Below are positions 52,934-63,885 of a DNA stretch of 64,000 nucleotides, in pieces. The notes below the pieces were generated by a model. That model did not search any database. It saw only the letters and a program-made list of their open reading frames with translations, and had not been told where the DNA came from. The first letter of the stretch is position 1, and each line of letters begins with the position of its first letter. The position numbers and the translations under genes were made by a program. Source of the stretch: Rapana venosa (lineage: Eukaryota; Mollusca; Gastropoda; Neogastropoda; Muricidae); NCBI GenBank assembly GCA_028751875.1, contig CM054157.1, positions 50,709,592 to 50,773,591 of the forward strand, in the 5' to 3' direction.

Positions 52934-53154
52934 GGTATGGGGGTGTCTTTATTTTTATTTTTTATTTTTTTTTGGGGGGGGGGGATAGAGGCAGCAGCAA
53001 GGGTTTTGGGGGGGGGGGGGGGCAGAGAAAGTTAAACCAAATTAGAGACAAGATACTGCTGTTCATCCAATCCTGACTGACATAAACACTGCACCTCCAT
53101 TAGACAGAATCAGTCTCTCTCCAATACACAACACCAATGTTTGTTGGTCTGTTC

Positions 53155-53545
53155 AAGATATTTCTGCCACAGAGAACACTATCAACTGTTGGTCTATTGC
53201 TACAACAGAGAGCACTATCAACTGTTGGTCTGTTTCTACAACAGAGAGCACTATCATCTGTTGGTCTGTTTCTACAACAGAGAGCACTATCATCTGTTGG
53301 TCTGTTTCTACAACAGAGAACCCTATCAACTGTTGGTCTGTTTCTACAACAGAGAACCCTATCAACTGTTGGTCTGTTTCTGCAGCAGAGAACGCTATCA
53401 ACTGTTGGTCTGTTTCTGCAACAGAGATCGCTATCAACTGTTGGCCTATTTCTACAACAGAGAACACAACAGAGAACGCTATCAACTGTTGGTCTGTTTC
53501 TACAACAGAGAACACTATCAACTGTTCGTCTGTGGCCCTGACATC
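53155..53545 (+). repeat. 36-bp minisatellite
   Basis: About ten copies of a unit containing CTATCAACTGTTGGTCTGTT and TCTACAACAGAGA. As 36 is a multiple of three, it is open in several frames on both strands and gives 12-residue protein repeats that are not evidence of coding. Confidence 0.95.
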
Positions 53546-53814
53546 TGTCCAGTACAGAGCATCATTGTTGGTCTATAGCCAAGACATCTCTCTTATACAG
53601 ACCGCCATCATCTGTTGCTCTATGAAAAATTCTCCAGTGCAGACCATCACTGCTGATCTGTGTCCATCATTTCCTTACAAGACAGGGCATCATCTGTTCA
53701 TAAAATCATTATTTCCATAACATACAGGGTGTCGGCACTGGGCCCTGCTGTCCAGTACATCTCATCTAGACCCTTTCTGTCTGCAGTGTCCAGTGGGAAA
53801 CGGACCATCACACA

Positions 53815-55458
53815 CACACACACACTGCTGATTGAGACACAGGGGTGGCCTGCTGTGGTCAGCAGTACAAGGAGTTGACTCGGTCTCTGCTAAGCTTCAT
53901 AACAGACCTGAGGTGCCATAACTGGTTATACATGTAAAGCAGTACCGACTGGTGAAATCTGACACATGGTGTTATCCGAGTTCTTCACTACACATGGAAG
54001 TCCAGTATACATGTTGCTGAGTTAACTGGGATTTGATCGGAATACAAAAGTAGGCTCCCCCCCCCCCCCTTTCAATTTTTTAAAATTTGTTACTGAGGGT
54101 TTTTTGCTTGTTCATTCTTGTCTGGGTTTTGGTTTTGAAATTGTTTTATTCTGTTTCTACTTGTCCAGATTCCTCCTTTCTTTACCACTTTTTTGGGGTT
54201 GGGTTGGTTCTGTTATGTGCAATTTTTGTTGTTATTTTTTCTTCCTATCAGCTTGACTTTAAAAGTTCAGCTTTATCAACGGTTATAGGTGGAGAAAAAA
54301 ATAAAACAAAAACAAAGAAAAACAAAACAAAATAAGCAACAGCACTAAAAACCAAAAGAAAACCAACAACAAACACTAAAAGAGAATATAACCCATGAAA
54401 AAACGACAAAACACTGAATCCAATCCAATCACCATGTTTGTACCCACGCCAACCACAGAGGCCATATCAGGGCTGTTCCTTTACACAGACTGAAACCGCA
54501 CCTGTCAAGTTATTTCAAATAACTGTATCATTGGACTCCAGTCTCTCTGTGTCCATGACACCCCCCCCCCCCCCCCTCAACCCCACCTACCCACCCCCAA
54601 TTTTAAGCACCAGTGTTGGTCACGGTCCTCATAAATATCCCTCCAGAGCAAAACATCCACACTTTATTTTTTTTTCTGTCTGCAGGATCCCACAGGAATA
54701 GACCAACACACACACACACACACACACGCACGCACGCACGCACGCACACAAGCACACGCTGCTGACTGGGACACACCGATGGTTTGCACTCGCCACAGGG
54801 AATTGGCTGGGCAGGACTGGCAGTGGTAGCACAGCAGAACAGAGACTGTACCACCACCATGATTGGTTATGTAGTACTAGTAGCAGTGCCGACTGGTCTG
54901 ACTGTCACTGATGAATTCTGGCACATGGTGGTGGTGGTATCAAGGTTCCTGACAGCGCAGAAAAGTCCAGAATTCATATTTTGCTGAGATGAACTGAGAT
55001 GTGAGAAGAATACACAAGATGAATTGTTGTTTTCTGATGTCACAAGTTTTTGGTTTGTTTGTTTCTTTGTTGTTGGTGGGTTGGTTTTTGTTTTTTTAAA
55101 TGTTTGGTTAATTGGTTGGTGGGTTTTTTTTATTTGAGGTGGTGGTTGGTTCTGCTTTTTTGCTTGCTTTGTGTGTGAGTGTGTTTTTGCCTTCTGTTGA
55201 TGGTGTTTACGCTGTTGTGTTGCTGGGGTTTTTTTCTTTTTCAGGGACACAAACGATTTGTTGTACGTTCAGTTTCTTTCTTTTTCTTCTGCAATTTTTA
55301 TTAGTTGAAGTCATCAACGTTATTCGTGGTCCTATCAGCTTGACTTCTCAAGCTCAGCTTTATCAACAATAACGGTAAACAACTGCAACACACAACAACA
55401 ACAACCACAAAAAGAAAACCTTCTACAAAACAGACTTAAAACATAACACACACAACAC

Positions 55459-55489
<31 letters not shown>

Positions 55490-55596
55490 ACACAAAAAAA
55501 CAAAAAAAACAACAAAAAACCCCCCACTAAATCCAATCCAATCCCGATGTTTACGTCCAGCCGGCCGACCACAGAGGGCAAATCAGGGCTGTCAGT
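53815..55596. repeat. Old tandem duplication, about 0.7-0.85 kb per copy
   Basis: Segments 53815-54478 and 54750-55596 share, in the same order, CACATGGTG, AAGTCCAG, CCTATCAGCTTGACTT, TTCAGCTTTATCAAC or CTCAGCTTTATCAAC, AATCCAATCCAATC and AATCAGGGCTGT or ATCAGGGCTGT. They differ in spacers and microsatellites. Confidence 0.75.
55459..55479 (+). repeat. Poly-C run
   Basis: A C homopolymer followed by A runs. Others in this part lie at about 54060-54070, 54561-54577, 58112-58133 and 58888-58912. Confidence 0.95.
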
Positions 55597-55699
55597 GTCC
55601 GTCCCCCTACACTGGCTAGAAGTGTCCAGTGAGGGGCAGATCGCAGTAATGGCATTAGCCACAAGGGCAGCAAGACGGACAATACATACACAGGCCTGA
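55555..55699 (-). CDS. Weak exon candidate in the duplicated segment
   Basis: The acceptor is gacctgtttctag and the possible donor is CTGGAC|GTAAAC. Phase 2 to 0, 48 open codons reading QACVCIVRLAALVANAITAI and later DSPDLPSVVGRLD. The 54.4-kb copy of the duplication keeps a similar frame (NSPDMASVVG). It could join 52519 in frame. The evidence is thin. Confidence 0.22.
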
Positions 55700-55739
55700 C
55701 TAGAAACAGGTCAACAACAGCCCACTTCTTTGGGGACCT

Positions 55740-55776
55740 GGAGACACATAGAGAGAGAGGGAGAGGAGAGGAGAAG

Positions 55777-55812
<36 letters not shown>

Positions 55813-55979
55813 GAGAAGAGAAGAGAGGAGAGAGAGAGAGAAGAAGAGAGAGAAGAGAAGAGAGAAAGAGGAGAGAGAGAGAAAGAGAGAGAGAGAAGAG
55901 AGAGAAGAGAGAGAAGAGAGAAGAAAGAGGAAGAGAGAGAGAGAGAGAGAAGAGAGAAGAGAGAGAGAGAGAGAGAGAG

Positions 55980-56010
<31 letters not shown>

Positions 56011-56235
56011 AGAGAGAGAAGAGAGAGACGAAGACAGAGAGAGAGAGGAGAGAGAGAGGAAGGAGAGAGAGAGAGAGAGAAGAAGAGACAGAAGAAGAAG
56101 AGAGAGAGAGAGAGAGAGAGAGAAAGAGGAGTGAGAAAAGACGAGAAGAGAGAGAAAAGAAGAAAAGAGAGAGAAGAAGGAAAGATGAAAAAGAGAAGAG
56201 AGAAGAGAGGACAGTTAGAACTGAAAGAAAGCAGA
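55740..56235 (+). repeat. 500-bp purine tract (GA/GAA/GGA)
   Basis: Nearly pure purine on the plus strand. The 134-residue Glu/Arg ORF and the 205-residue Ser/Leu ORF on the other strand are artefacts. AT-rich sequence with GAAT repeats follows to 56640. Confidence 0.96.
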
Positions 56236-56639
56236 CAGACAAAGATACGATTGGCATTATGTAATATAAAAGATGAGACAAGTAAAAGAAATATATTGGT
56301 AAAGAAATAGAATACAAGAAGTAGCTAAAAAAAAAAGGAATGATAAAATGAAGTAAGAATTAAAAATAATAATGATGATGGACACATTGATGTATAACAA
56401 ATATGTTGAAATAAGAATATGGGAAAGAATGATGACATAATGTGTGTTAAAACTGTACTATGCACTTTAATAAATAAAACAATGAATAATCAATAATAAG
56501 TAATTTAATAAATAACTAAATGAGTGACTGGACAGACATATGAATTTAACAAATAAGATATGATAAATAAATGAATGAATGAAAGAACGAAAGAATGAAT
56601 GAATAAATGAACGAATGAATGAATACGCAAATCAATATT

Positions 56640-56690
56640 TATTGGATGCATCTGTTTATTTATATAAACAGATGCATCCAATAAATAAAT
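56640..56690. repeat. Perfect inverted repeat around TTTATTGGATGCATCTG
   Basis: ATTTATTGGATGCATCTGTT at 56637-56656 is answered by its reverse complement AACAGATGCATCCAATAAAT at 56667-56686, with a short TATTTATATA loop. It may be the end of a small foldback element. A CA array follows at 56700-56771. Confidence 0.8.
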
Positions 56691-56724
56691 GCTATACACA
56701 CAGCTCACACACACACACACACAC

Positions 56725-56775
<51 letters not shown>

Positions 56776-56794
56776 CTAACAGAGAGAGAGAGAA

Positions 56795-57490
56795 CTCGAA
56801 CTCGAACGATTTATTCACAAAAAGGCCATTGGTCCATACATGAAGGGGGTTGCCGAACTGCTTAGTATTTTAGTTAAAAAATAAAATAAAATAAACAAAA
56901 ACACACACACAGACAACATGTTACTGTATAACAAAAAGTCAGCTACAAAAATATCACTTAGGATAACATTATCTCTCTTATTCTGAAAGCTTTACACAAA
57001 TATAAAGTGAGGCTGCGCACAACCTCAGAATGACTTGATGCCAGGAGTAAACAGAGTCTAAATAAATTAGGCTGTCTACTATATTTAACAGGGATGTAGT
57101 TCTGCCTAACATCCACAAAAACTGGACAGCACAACACAAAATGTACTTCATCCTCCGGTGCTTGCTTACATAATGGGCATAGCTGCCTGAGGTCGTCAAT
57201 GTCATGTTCTCTGTATCTGAATTTATGAACATTTATATCTGATACACCAAGTCTAAACTTACACATAATTCGTTTCAAATGTATATCCATATCAAGTTTT
57301 AGATCAGGTTTGACATCATGCGAACTTATAAATTGTCTGTACATTTGAAATCTTTCACTGTTTTGTATATGATCACTCCATTGCTGCCATCGGCAGTCAA
57401 TCAGTCTTTGCCTGAAAGCGTTAATAAACTCTCTACAATTTCCGACTCCTTGATTGAGCCAAACAAATCGAAACCCGAGTTCACACAAAC
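56795..57490 (-). mobile_element. LINE 3' end (C-terminal Cys motif)
   Basis: The minus strand encodes SERFQMYRQFISSHDVKPDL, MDIHLKRIMCKFRLGVSDIN and the C-terminal cluster CPLCKQAPEDEVHFVLCCPV, typical of LINE RT C-termini. An AATAAA precedes a TCGAGTTCGAGTT tail near 56800. A GA/GACA array (57500-57562) sits at its 5' end. Confidence 0.85.
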
Positions 57491-57498
57491 ACAGACAC

Positions 57499-57537
<39 letters not shown>

Positions 57538-57562
57538 GACAGAGAGAGAGAGAGAGAGAGAG

Positions 57563-58135
57563 ATGATGATGATGATGAAACCACAGAAAGATGACTCGCA
57601 TACAAAAAAGAAAACTGAACAAATATATCTTTTTTAGATACAAGATAAATAAATAAAAAACATAATAAACAACATACCACCAAGCAAACACACCAAAGGA
57701 AGAAAATATGAAGAAATAACAAAAAGATAATTAACACACTAAAAAGGAAAATCGGCTCAACAAAAATAACAGCAATGTGATATAAAACAAATAAATAAAG
57801 ATGGATTAGATAAATCAAGTCCATAACAAAGCTGATAATGACATTCACTCCTTTTGTCTTCAGCCTGTCATTTTGAACCCCCCAAAACATTCACAAAAAG
57901 TAATAACAACAACAAAACAAAATATCAACTAGAGAAGAGTTAATCTTGTTCTTATTCTCCATTAAAGTTGCAAGAACCTCGCGTCTGATTTGATAAATAA
58001 CCTGCTCGAGGTAGCAGTAAAAGAATTAGTTTGTTGAAACGGCAAACACTGTTTAGTGATTAATCACATTACAAACGAAAGAATGAACAACAACAACAAC
58101 AAACGCACACATCCCCCCCCCCCCCCCCCCCCCCA
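57563..58135. other. A-rich sequence, no gene seen
   Basis: AT-rich DNA ending in a poly-C run and a CA repeat. The minus-strand ORF that runs through from the LINE is low-complexity in this part. Confidence 0.5.
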
Positions 58136-58149
58136 CACACACACACAAT

Positions 58150-58500
58150 GGGAGGACGGGATAGCCTGGTGGTTAGCATGATCTGCTGACCCAAGTTCGA
58201 TTCCCGCTCAAGAGGGTTTTTCCTCTGGAGTTAACATCAGTGCCGATTCCACTCCCCTTAAAAGTCCTTCGGGTGAGACTATAAACCGAGATCCCGTGTG
58301 CGAACGCACGCAGAACAACTTGCGCACACGTTAAAACCCGTTCTGTTTTCGGGAGAGTAGGCCATTGTATGCCGGTGGGAACGGATGACAATATTTACAA
58401 AACCGCATACACACGGGGACGGGATGGGGAAAAAAGCACACGAGTGCTTATTCCATTATCCTCGAAATAAAAGAATAAATAAATAAAAGAATAAATGAAT
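58150..58500 (+). repeat. SINE family A, full length
   Basis: A-box GGGATAGCCTGGTGG, B-box AGTTCGATTCC, the full body and an AAAGAATAAATAAATAAAAG tail. CA repeats flank both ends (58133-58147 and 58511-58535). Confidence 0.92.
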
Positions 58501-58879
58501 AAATAAAACAACCACACACACACATACACACACAGAGTACTCATGAGACTTAATCAGGCAGGAGTTAAAAACAAGCTTCATTGAATTAATAAAACAAATT
58601 TTAAACCCAAATAAGTGGCAGACAAGAAGAAAGACAGGCAAAAGGAAGAACAGCAGGATGAGAAGAGAAATAATCAGGACAAGTAAAGAAGAAAAAGAGA
58701 GTGTGAGAAAAAACAAGTATTAAAGTAAACCAGACAATGACACAGATGAAAACAAAAACTACCACAGAAGAGTTCAGAGGACATAGAAGAAGAGATTATA
58801 CAAAGAAGTACAAAGTCAACAAACTACATTTTTAAAAAACTTTTTAAAAGAATTTTTAAAAAGCAGAAAAGTATTCTGC

Positions 58880-58950
58880 AACAATACCCCCCCCCCCACC
58901 CCCCCCCCCCCAAAAAAAAGAAAAAAGTTGGGGGGGGGGGGGGGGGAGAA
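58880..58950 (+). repeat. Adjacent poly-C and poly-G runs
   Basis: C runs at 58888-58912 and a G run at 58931-58947, close enough to pair with each other. Confidence 0.93.
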
Positions 58951-59229
58951 GGGAGACAAAGTGAATTAGAAGAGGGAATGGAGAAGGGAGGAAACTAACA
59001 GAATATGACTGAAACCAGATTGGGAAGATTGGCAGGGATACGAGATGAGATGGGTGGGGTTGAGTGGTGTTACCGTGTATCATGTTATGAATTCACATCT
59101 GGTGCATGTCAGGTAGAGATGAAGAGAAAATTAATCAGCCTTTACACTCTTCAATCAATGGTCAGTTTCTTTTTGTGTGTGGTGTTGTTGTTATTGCTGC
59201 TGTTTGGGGGGGTATTCTTTTTTCTTTTT

Positions 59230-60420
59230 CAATGGTCAATTTCTTATTGGTCCGTTTTTCTCATCCACTGTGTAGTTTCCTCATTGATTACTTCGCTCAA
59301 TCACTGATTGGCTTCCTCATTCAATTATCTGTCTCCTCATTCATCTATCAATTTTCCAAGTTATTTGTCAGTTTCCTCATTCACTGACCAGTTCCCAAGT
59401 TCACACATCATCAGTTTTTAGTCACTGTTCACGATCAGACATCTGTTTCCTTGTTTGCTAATAATTTCCTTGGTGATTCCTTTAATTGTTAAATGATTGC
59501 TTTCCTTGCTCTTAGATCGGCTTCTTTTTGTTCACTGACCAGTTCCCTTGTTCTTAGATCAGTCGCCTAGTTCACATTATCAGTTCCCAAATTTATATAT
59601 CAGTATCCAAATTTATACATTACCCAAATGTATACACCAGTTTCCTAGTTCACTGAACATTTTTCTTGTTCACTGATCATTTTAGTATGTTTAGTGGTTG
59701 TTTATAAATCCAATTCAATTATCAGTTTCCCAGCTCACTGATATTCTTTTTCAGCTCAATCATCACTTTCTCTGTTCACTGATCTCTGTTTGTTTGTTTA
59801 TCAGTTTCCCTGTTCCCATGTCTATGTTGTTTCCTGATTTCCTGATAGCTGTCCTTGTTCAATGGCTAGTTTCCTCATTCACTCATCAGTTTCTTTACTC
59901 ACTGAATAGTTTCCTCCTTTAATGACCTGTTTCCTCATTCACTTAAAGTTTCCTTAATTCGTCTTCTCTCGTTTGCTTTTTTTACCCAGTCAGATGTGTT
60001 TGGGAAAGACAATGGCATGTCCTTTCCAGCTCCTCTTGTGGGCCGTACAGTTTGGTTGTACGGTTACCTGTGTCAGCCACACAATCTTCCTCAAGTCGCA
60101 GTATAGCGTGCACCTTTGAAGAATGTGCTCGCTTGTCTGATTTTCCTTACCACAGGCACGTCGCTGTAGGAGACAGGCAACCGGTTTCAGATTTCCTTAC
60201 TCACTGAATAGTTTCCTCCTTTAGAGAGCAGTTTCCTCATTCACTCACCAGTTTCCTTACTCAATGAGCAGTTTCCTCCTTCAATGAGCAGTTTCCTCAT
60301 TCACAAACTCCCAATAATTAAATCTAAATCAATTTCCTGACTCAAAATCGCTATCATCAGTTTTCCCTCGTTTATCAGTTAACTTGTTCCCATTGATTCA
60401 CTTCCTTTCATTGATTATGT
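59230..60420 (+). repeat. Degenerate satellite with CAGTTTCCTCATTCACT units
   Basis: Roughly 20-22-bp units (CAGTTTCCTCATTCACTCAT, CAGTTTCTTTACTCACTGAA) repeat over 1.2 kb with much divergence. Interrupted at about 59990-60185 by a LINE fragment. Confidence 0.8.
59990..60185 (-). mobile_element. LINE C-terminal fragment within the satellite
   Basis: The minus strand reads CGKENQTSEHILQRCTLYCD then LRKIVWLTQVTVQPN, similar to the zinc-knuckle end of many LINE proteins. Confidence 0.65.
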
Positions 60421-60639
60421 GCTTTGTCGACTGGTCGACATTCCTCCAGCACGAAAGACACTGATCAATTCCCTCATTCATTCTTCAGTTTCGTCGTCTG
60501 TCAATCAGGTTTTCCCGAATGCCGATCGTTCAACCAGTCACTCATCTCATTCACTGAAGTTTTCTTCTACTGTCACTCATCAGCGTTTTTTGGTTGTGGT
60601 TTTTTTTTGGTTGTTGTTGGGGTGTTGTTGTTGTTGTTT

Positions 60640-60910
60640 TCTTTGGGGGGGGGGGGGGGGGGGGTTGCTTTTGGGGTTGTTTTTGTGTGTGGCTTCTTTC
60701 TATCCTCTAGTGGATCGTTTTCCCTATGACATCATATTATTACTTTCCTCATTCACCCGACCTGTTTTCTCTTTCTATCCCGGTCAAATCTCATCATCAC
60801 TCTGACACCTACCTCCACCTCCCCTTCCTTCTTCACATCTTCCTATATCGGCCACTGTCAGTGTCACTGCCCGGTCCTCCCCCCCCCCCCCCTCCCCCCC
60901 CCCCAAAACC
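60640..60910. repeat. Poly-G run and poly-C-rich tract
   Basis: A G run at 60644-60664, and C runs at 60880-60903 broken by one T. Confidence 0.92.
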
Positions 60911-61139
60911 CTCCATGAGCCCCCCACACCACCTTCCCTATAGAGCAACACCTTCCAGACCTTGGGTCGCCTGCTGATTTCGTGTCTGTATGAGACTCTG
61001 CAGAGGACGCTGATTGTTTTAAGGAAAAGTGGCAGTGGTGGAAAAGAAAACAAGCCCTGGAAGTAAGGGGAGGGGGTCGATTTGTGTTGAGGGCTTGCTG
61101 CCTGGAAACACTGCACGAAAGCTCGCACTTGCATACGGA

Positions 61140-61300
61140 CATGCGTACTTACACACATGGATGTGTACACATGTAGATGACACATGCCTGCATGCACATA
61201 TGTATGCACACGCACGCACGCGTGCACATGCACACACACACAAAGAAAGAGAGAGAGAGAGAGAGAGAGCGAGAGCGAGAGCGAGAGAGAGAGAGAGCTG
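61140..61300 (+). repeat. CA/CG-rich and GA microsatellites
   Basis: CACG-rich repeats then GA/GCGA units at 61245-61297. No coding support. Confidence 0.9.
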
Positions 61301-61799
61301 AACTACTTCATAGCAGTAGCAACAGAGAAGGTAAAACCATATCAAACACAACAGAGCAGATAGAACTACATGAAAAGAATGTTCGATTTTAATGTAGCAC
61401 AACAATGGAAAGAACTGCTGGAAAACGGAAAGTATCACAAAGTGGGCAGACCAACATGAAGAAAATCAATTTTAACTACCAAAGCTACAGAGAGCAAGAA
61501 GAACTGTGAAAAAGAAGATGAACAATTTCAAACCACAGACAACACACACTGCATACAAACAGAAGAAAACGACAAACAGTTATTTTAGAATACAACTATC
61601 CCCAAAGACGGAATGTGGCTACCCTTATGGTGGGCAGATGGTCGCATGCACAAATTTCATCATTAGTAAACATCAGAGCTCCAGCTGTAGAACCAAAACA
61701 AAAATAATAATGATAATACAGACTCTGAGCTATGGTCCTGGAGAATATCAAATCACTTCATAAAATAAGTAACACCCCCAGGATGCTAAACTGTAGGCA

Positions 61800-62098
61800 G
61801 AAAAATGAACCAGTGACTGGATCAGTGGCCTAGCAATGAGTAAAACACCATCTTAGATCTAGAAAGTCAATGGTTGAGGGTTCAGTTCCTGTCTAAAGCT
61901 GGACTTCGAAGTCCATCTACTGAACCATGAGTGGTGATTTGGGTGCTAATCCTCTGGTTAAGAAGAAAAACCATGCCAAAGTTCGATGCGCTGGGCCTGA
62001 CTTGTCAGGCGCTTAAGGGCAGCGCAACGCATTTTTGCTCGTATGACAGACAGTTGCTGTTAAAGCGTTCAATGAAGAAGAAGAAGAAGAAGAAGACC
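61800..62098 (+). repeat. tRNA-derived SINE with GAA tail
   Basis: The head GGATCAGTGGCCTAGCAATG and the B-box-like GGGTTCAGTTCC open it. A GC-rich body (GCTGGGCCTGACTTGTCAGG, CGCTTAAGGGCAGCGCAACG) ends in GAAGAAGAAGAAG. The tail matches that of the LINEs at 18.4, 20.4 and 43.3 kb, which could supply its mobilisation. Confidence 0.6.
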
Positions 62099-62315
62099 AA
62101 AATACATGTGCAACATGCATTCAATACTTTTTTTTTTTATTGACAGCAAGATAGCTGTCTCTGGCAAAATTCTGTATAGAAAAAACAACCCAACACTCTC
62201 TCACAGGACAGATAGTACACATAAGGCCATTAAAAAAATTCACTAGCTTGAAAAAAGGAGGGAGACGCGGGGGGGGGGGGGCACAGACAAACAGAAACAA
62301 ACACATTCTCCTCAA

Positions 62316-62375
62316 AAAAGAGCAACCCAAATTTTACACAGAGAAATCGACTGTGACTGTATGTGGTATATACCC

Positions 62376-62377
<2 letters not shown>
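62316..62377 (+). repeat. SINE family B, 3' fragment
   Basis: AGAGCAACCCAAATTTTACA, CAGAGAAATCGACTGTGACT and GTATGTGGTATATACCC match the family B 3' end. A 40-nt C run follows directly. Confidence 0.65.

Positions 62378-62417
<40 letters not shown>
62378..62417 (+). repeat. (C)40 homopolymer
   Basis: Uninterrupted in the given sequence, the longest homopolymer in the window. Confidence 0.93.
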
Positions 62418-62419
<2 letters not shown>

Positions 62420-62760
62420 AAAGAAAAAAGAAAACACAATACAGTGCAAAACAACACAGGAAAAACGCAATAGCGTACAATACAATTTCTCTAGCACACA
62501 CAAAAAAAGGAAACACACAGCAGGCACAAACCCAATAAAAAGGATGGACCAATTTCAGAACACACAGAAGGGACTATGGAGACGACACCACCAAGGGTTG
62601 GGGGGGGAGAGGAAGGGAAGGAGGGAGGGAGGAGATAGTTTAGCTTCCACACTGCAGTGGCGACAGACAGTGCTGACAGTGCCTGCCGTGCAGAGAGGTG
62701 TCCTGGAACTAATTAGGTCAGCCCCCAGCTGATTGATTTGATGGGATGATAACGAGAGTG

Positions 62761-62765
<5 letters not shown>

Positions 62766-62804
<39 letters not shown>

Positions 62805-62805
62805 A
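62766..62805 (+). repeat. (CTG)13-14 / (CAG) triplet array
   Basis: Reads poly-Gln, poly-Ala or poly-Leu according to frame. No splice context was found, so coding is not supported. Confidence 0.9.
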
Positions 62806-62849
62806 CTGCACCCCCCCCTCCCCCCATATTGGCTAACCATGATGTGACA

Positions 62850-63290
62850 AAACACCATCCTTCTCTCTTTTCTCCCTTTACTCATCTTCCTCCTCTCTTC
62901 TCTCCCTTTAATCATCTTCCTCCTTCTCTCCCTTTCTTCCTCCTCCTTCCTTCCCTTTACTCCTCCTCCTTCTCTCCCTTTCCTCTTCCTCTCCTTTTAT
63001 TTCTCCTCCACCTTCTCTCCCTTTACTCCTCTTTCTCTCCCTTTACTCCTTCTCTCCCTTTATTCCTCCTCCTTCTCTCCCTTTCCTCTTCCTCCTCATC
63101 TCCCTTTACTCCACTTCCTTCCCTCCCTTTACTTCTCCTTCTCTCCCTTTACTCCTCCTTCTCTCCCTTTACTCCTCCTCCTTCTCTCCCTTTACTCCTC
63201 CACCTCCTCCTCTCCCTTTGGGCTTTACTCGTCCTCATCCTCCTTCTCTCCCTTTAATCCTCCTCCTCCTACTTCTCCCCCCCCCCCCTC
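62850..63290 (+). repeat. Pyrimidine tract with TCTCCCTTTACTCCTCC units
   Basis: 440 bp of CT-rich degenerate repeats of about 17-24 bp. The 142-residue plus ORF is an artefact. Confidence 0.93.
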
Positions 63291-63564
63291 ACCCTTCCTA
63301 ACACCCTCTCTTGTCCTTGTCTCCTTTCATTTATTCAGTTCTCTAATTTTGGAAGAAAAAGACAGGAAAAAGAGTGAAGTGTCAGAGGCTAATTTGAAGA
63401 CACTGGTCAGCTGTCTGTTGAAGAGGGATGGGGTGGGGAACAGGTTCAACTTGTTCAACATACTGCTGCCTAAACAATTTAGTGCACTGCCCTACCCTGC
63501 CCTGCCCTGCCCTGACCAGTCCTCAGGGAAACGTTGGGTCACAGTCATATATTTCAATGAATGA

Positions 63565-63568
63565 TATA

Positions 63569-63604
<36 letters not shown>

Positions 63605-63625
63605 TCCAAAAATACCTAACTTGAC

Positions 63626-63662
<37 letters not shown>

Positions 63663-63700
63663 TGTGTGTGTATGTGTATGTGTGCGCGCGCGCACATGTG
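63565..63700 (+). repeat. (AT)n and (TG)n arrays
   Basis: AT array at 63566-63602 and TG array at 63627-63660. A further TG-rich stretch closes the window (63890-64000). Confidence 0.94.
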
Positions 63701-63713
63701 TTTATTGTTTAAT

Positions 63714-63885
63714 TACTATTTAGTTATTCCTTTGCTTCGAGGATGATGGAATAGGCACTCGTTTAATTCATTTGCACTGGCGCACAATTGCCTACTCTTC
63801 CGAAAGGTGGAACGGGTTTTGGCATGTGGGCCCGATATTCTGCGTGTGCTCCCACACGGGACTTCGCTTATAGTCTCCTGAAAGG
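63714..63885 (-). repeat. SINE family A, partial
   Basis: Reverse copy with GAGGATGATGGAATAGGCAC, GCACAATTGCCTACTCTTCC and ACACGGGACTTCGCTTATAG. TG repeats flank both sides. Confidence 0.82.

Noticed and set aside
55700..56317. 205-residue Ser/Leu-rich minus ORF
   Set aside because: Purine/pyrimidine tract artefact.
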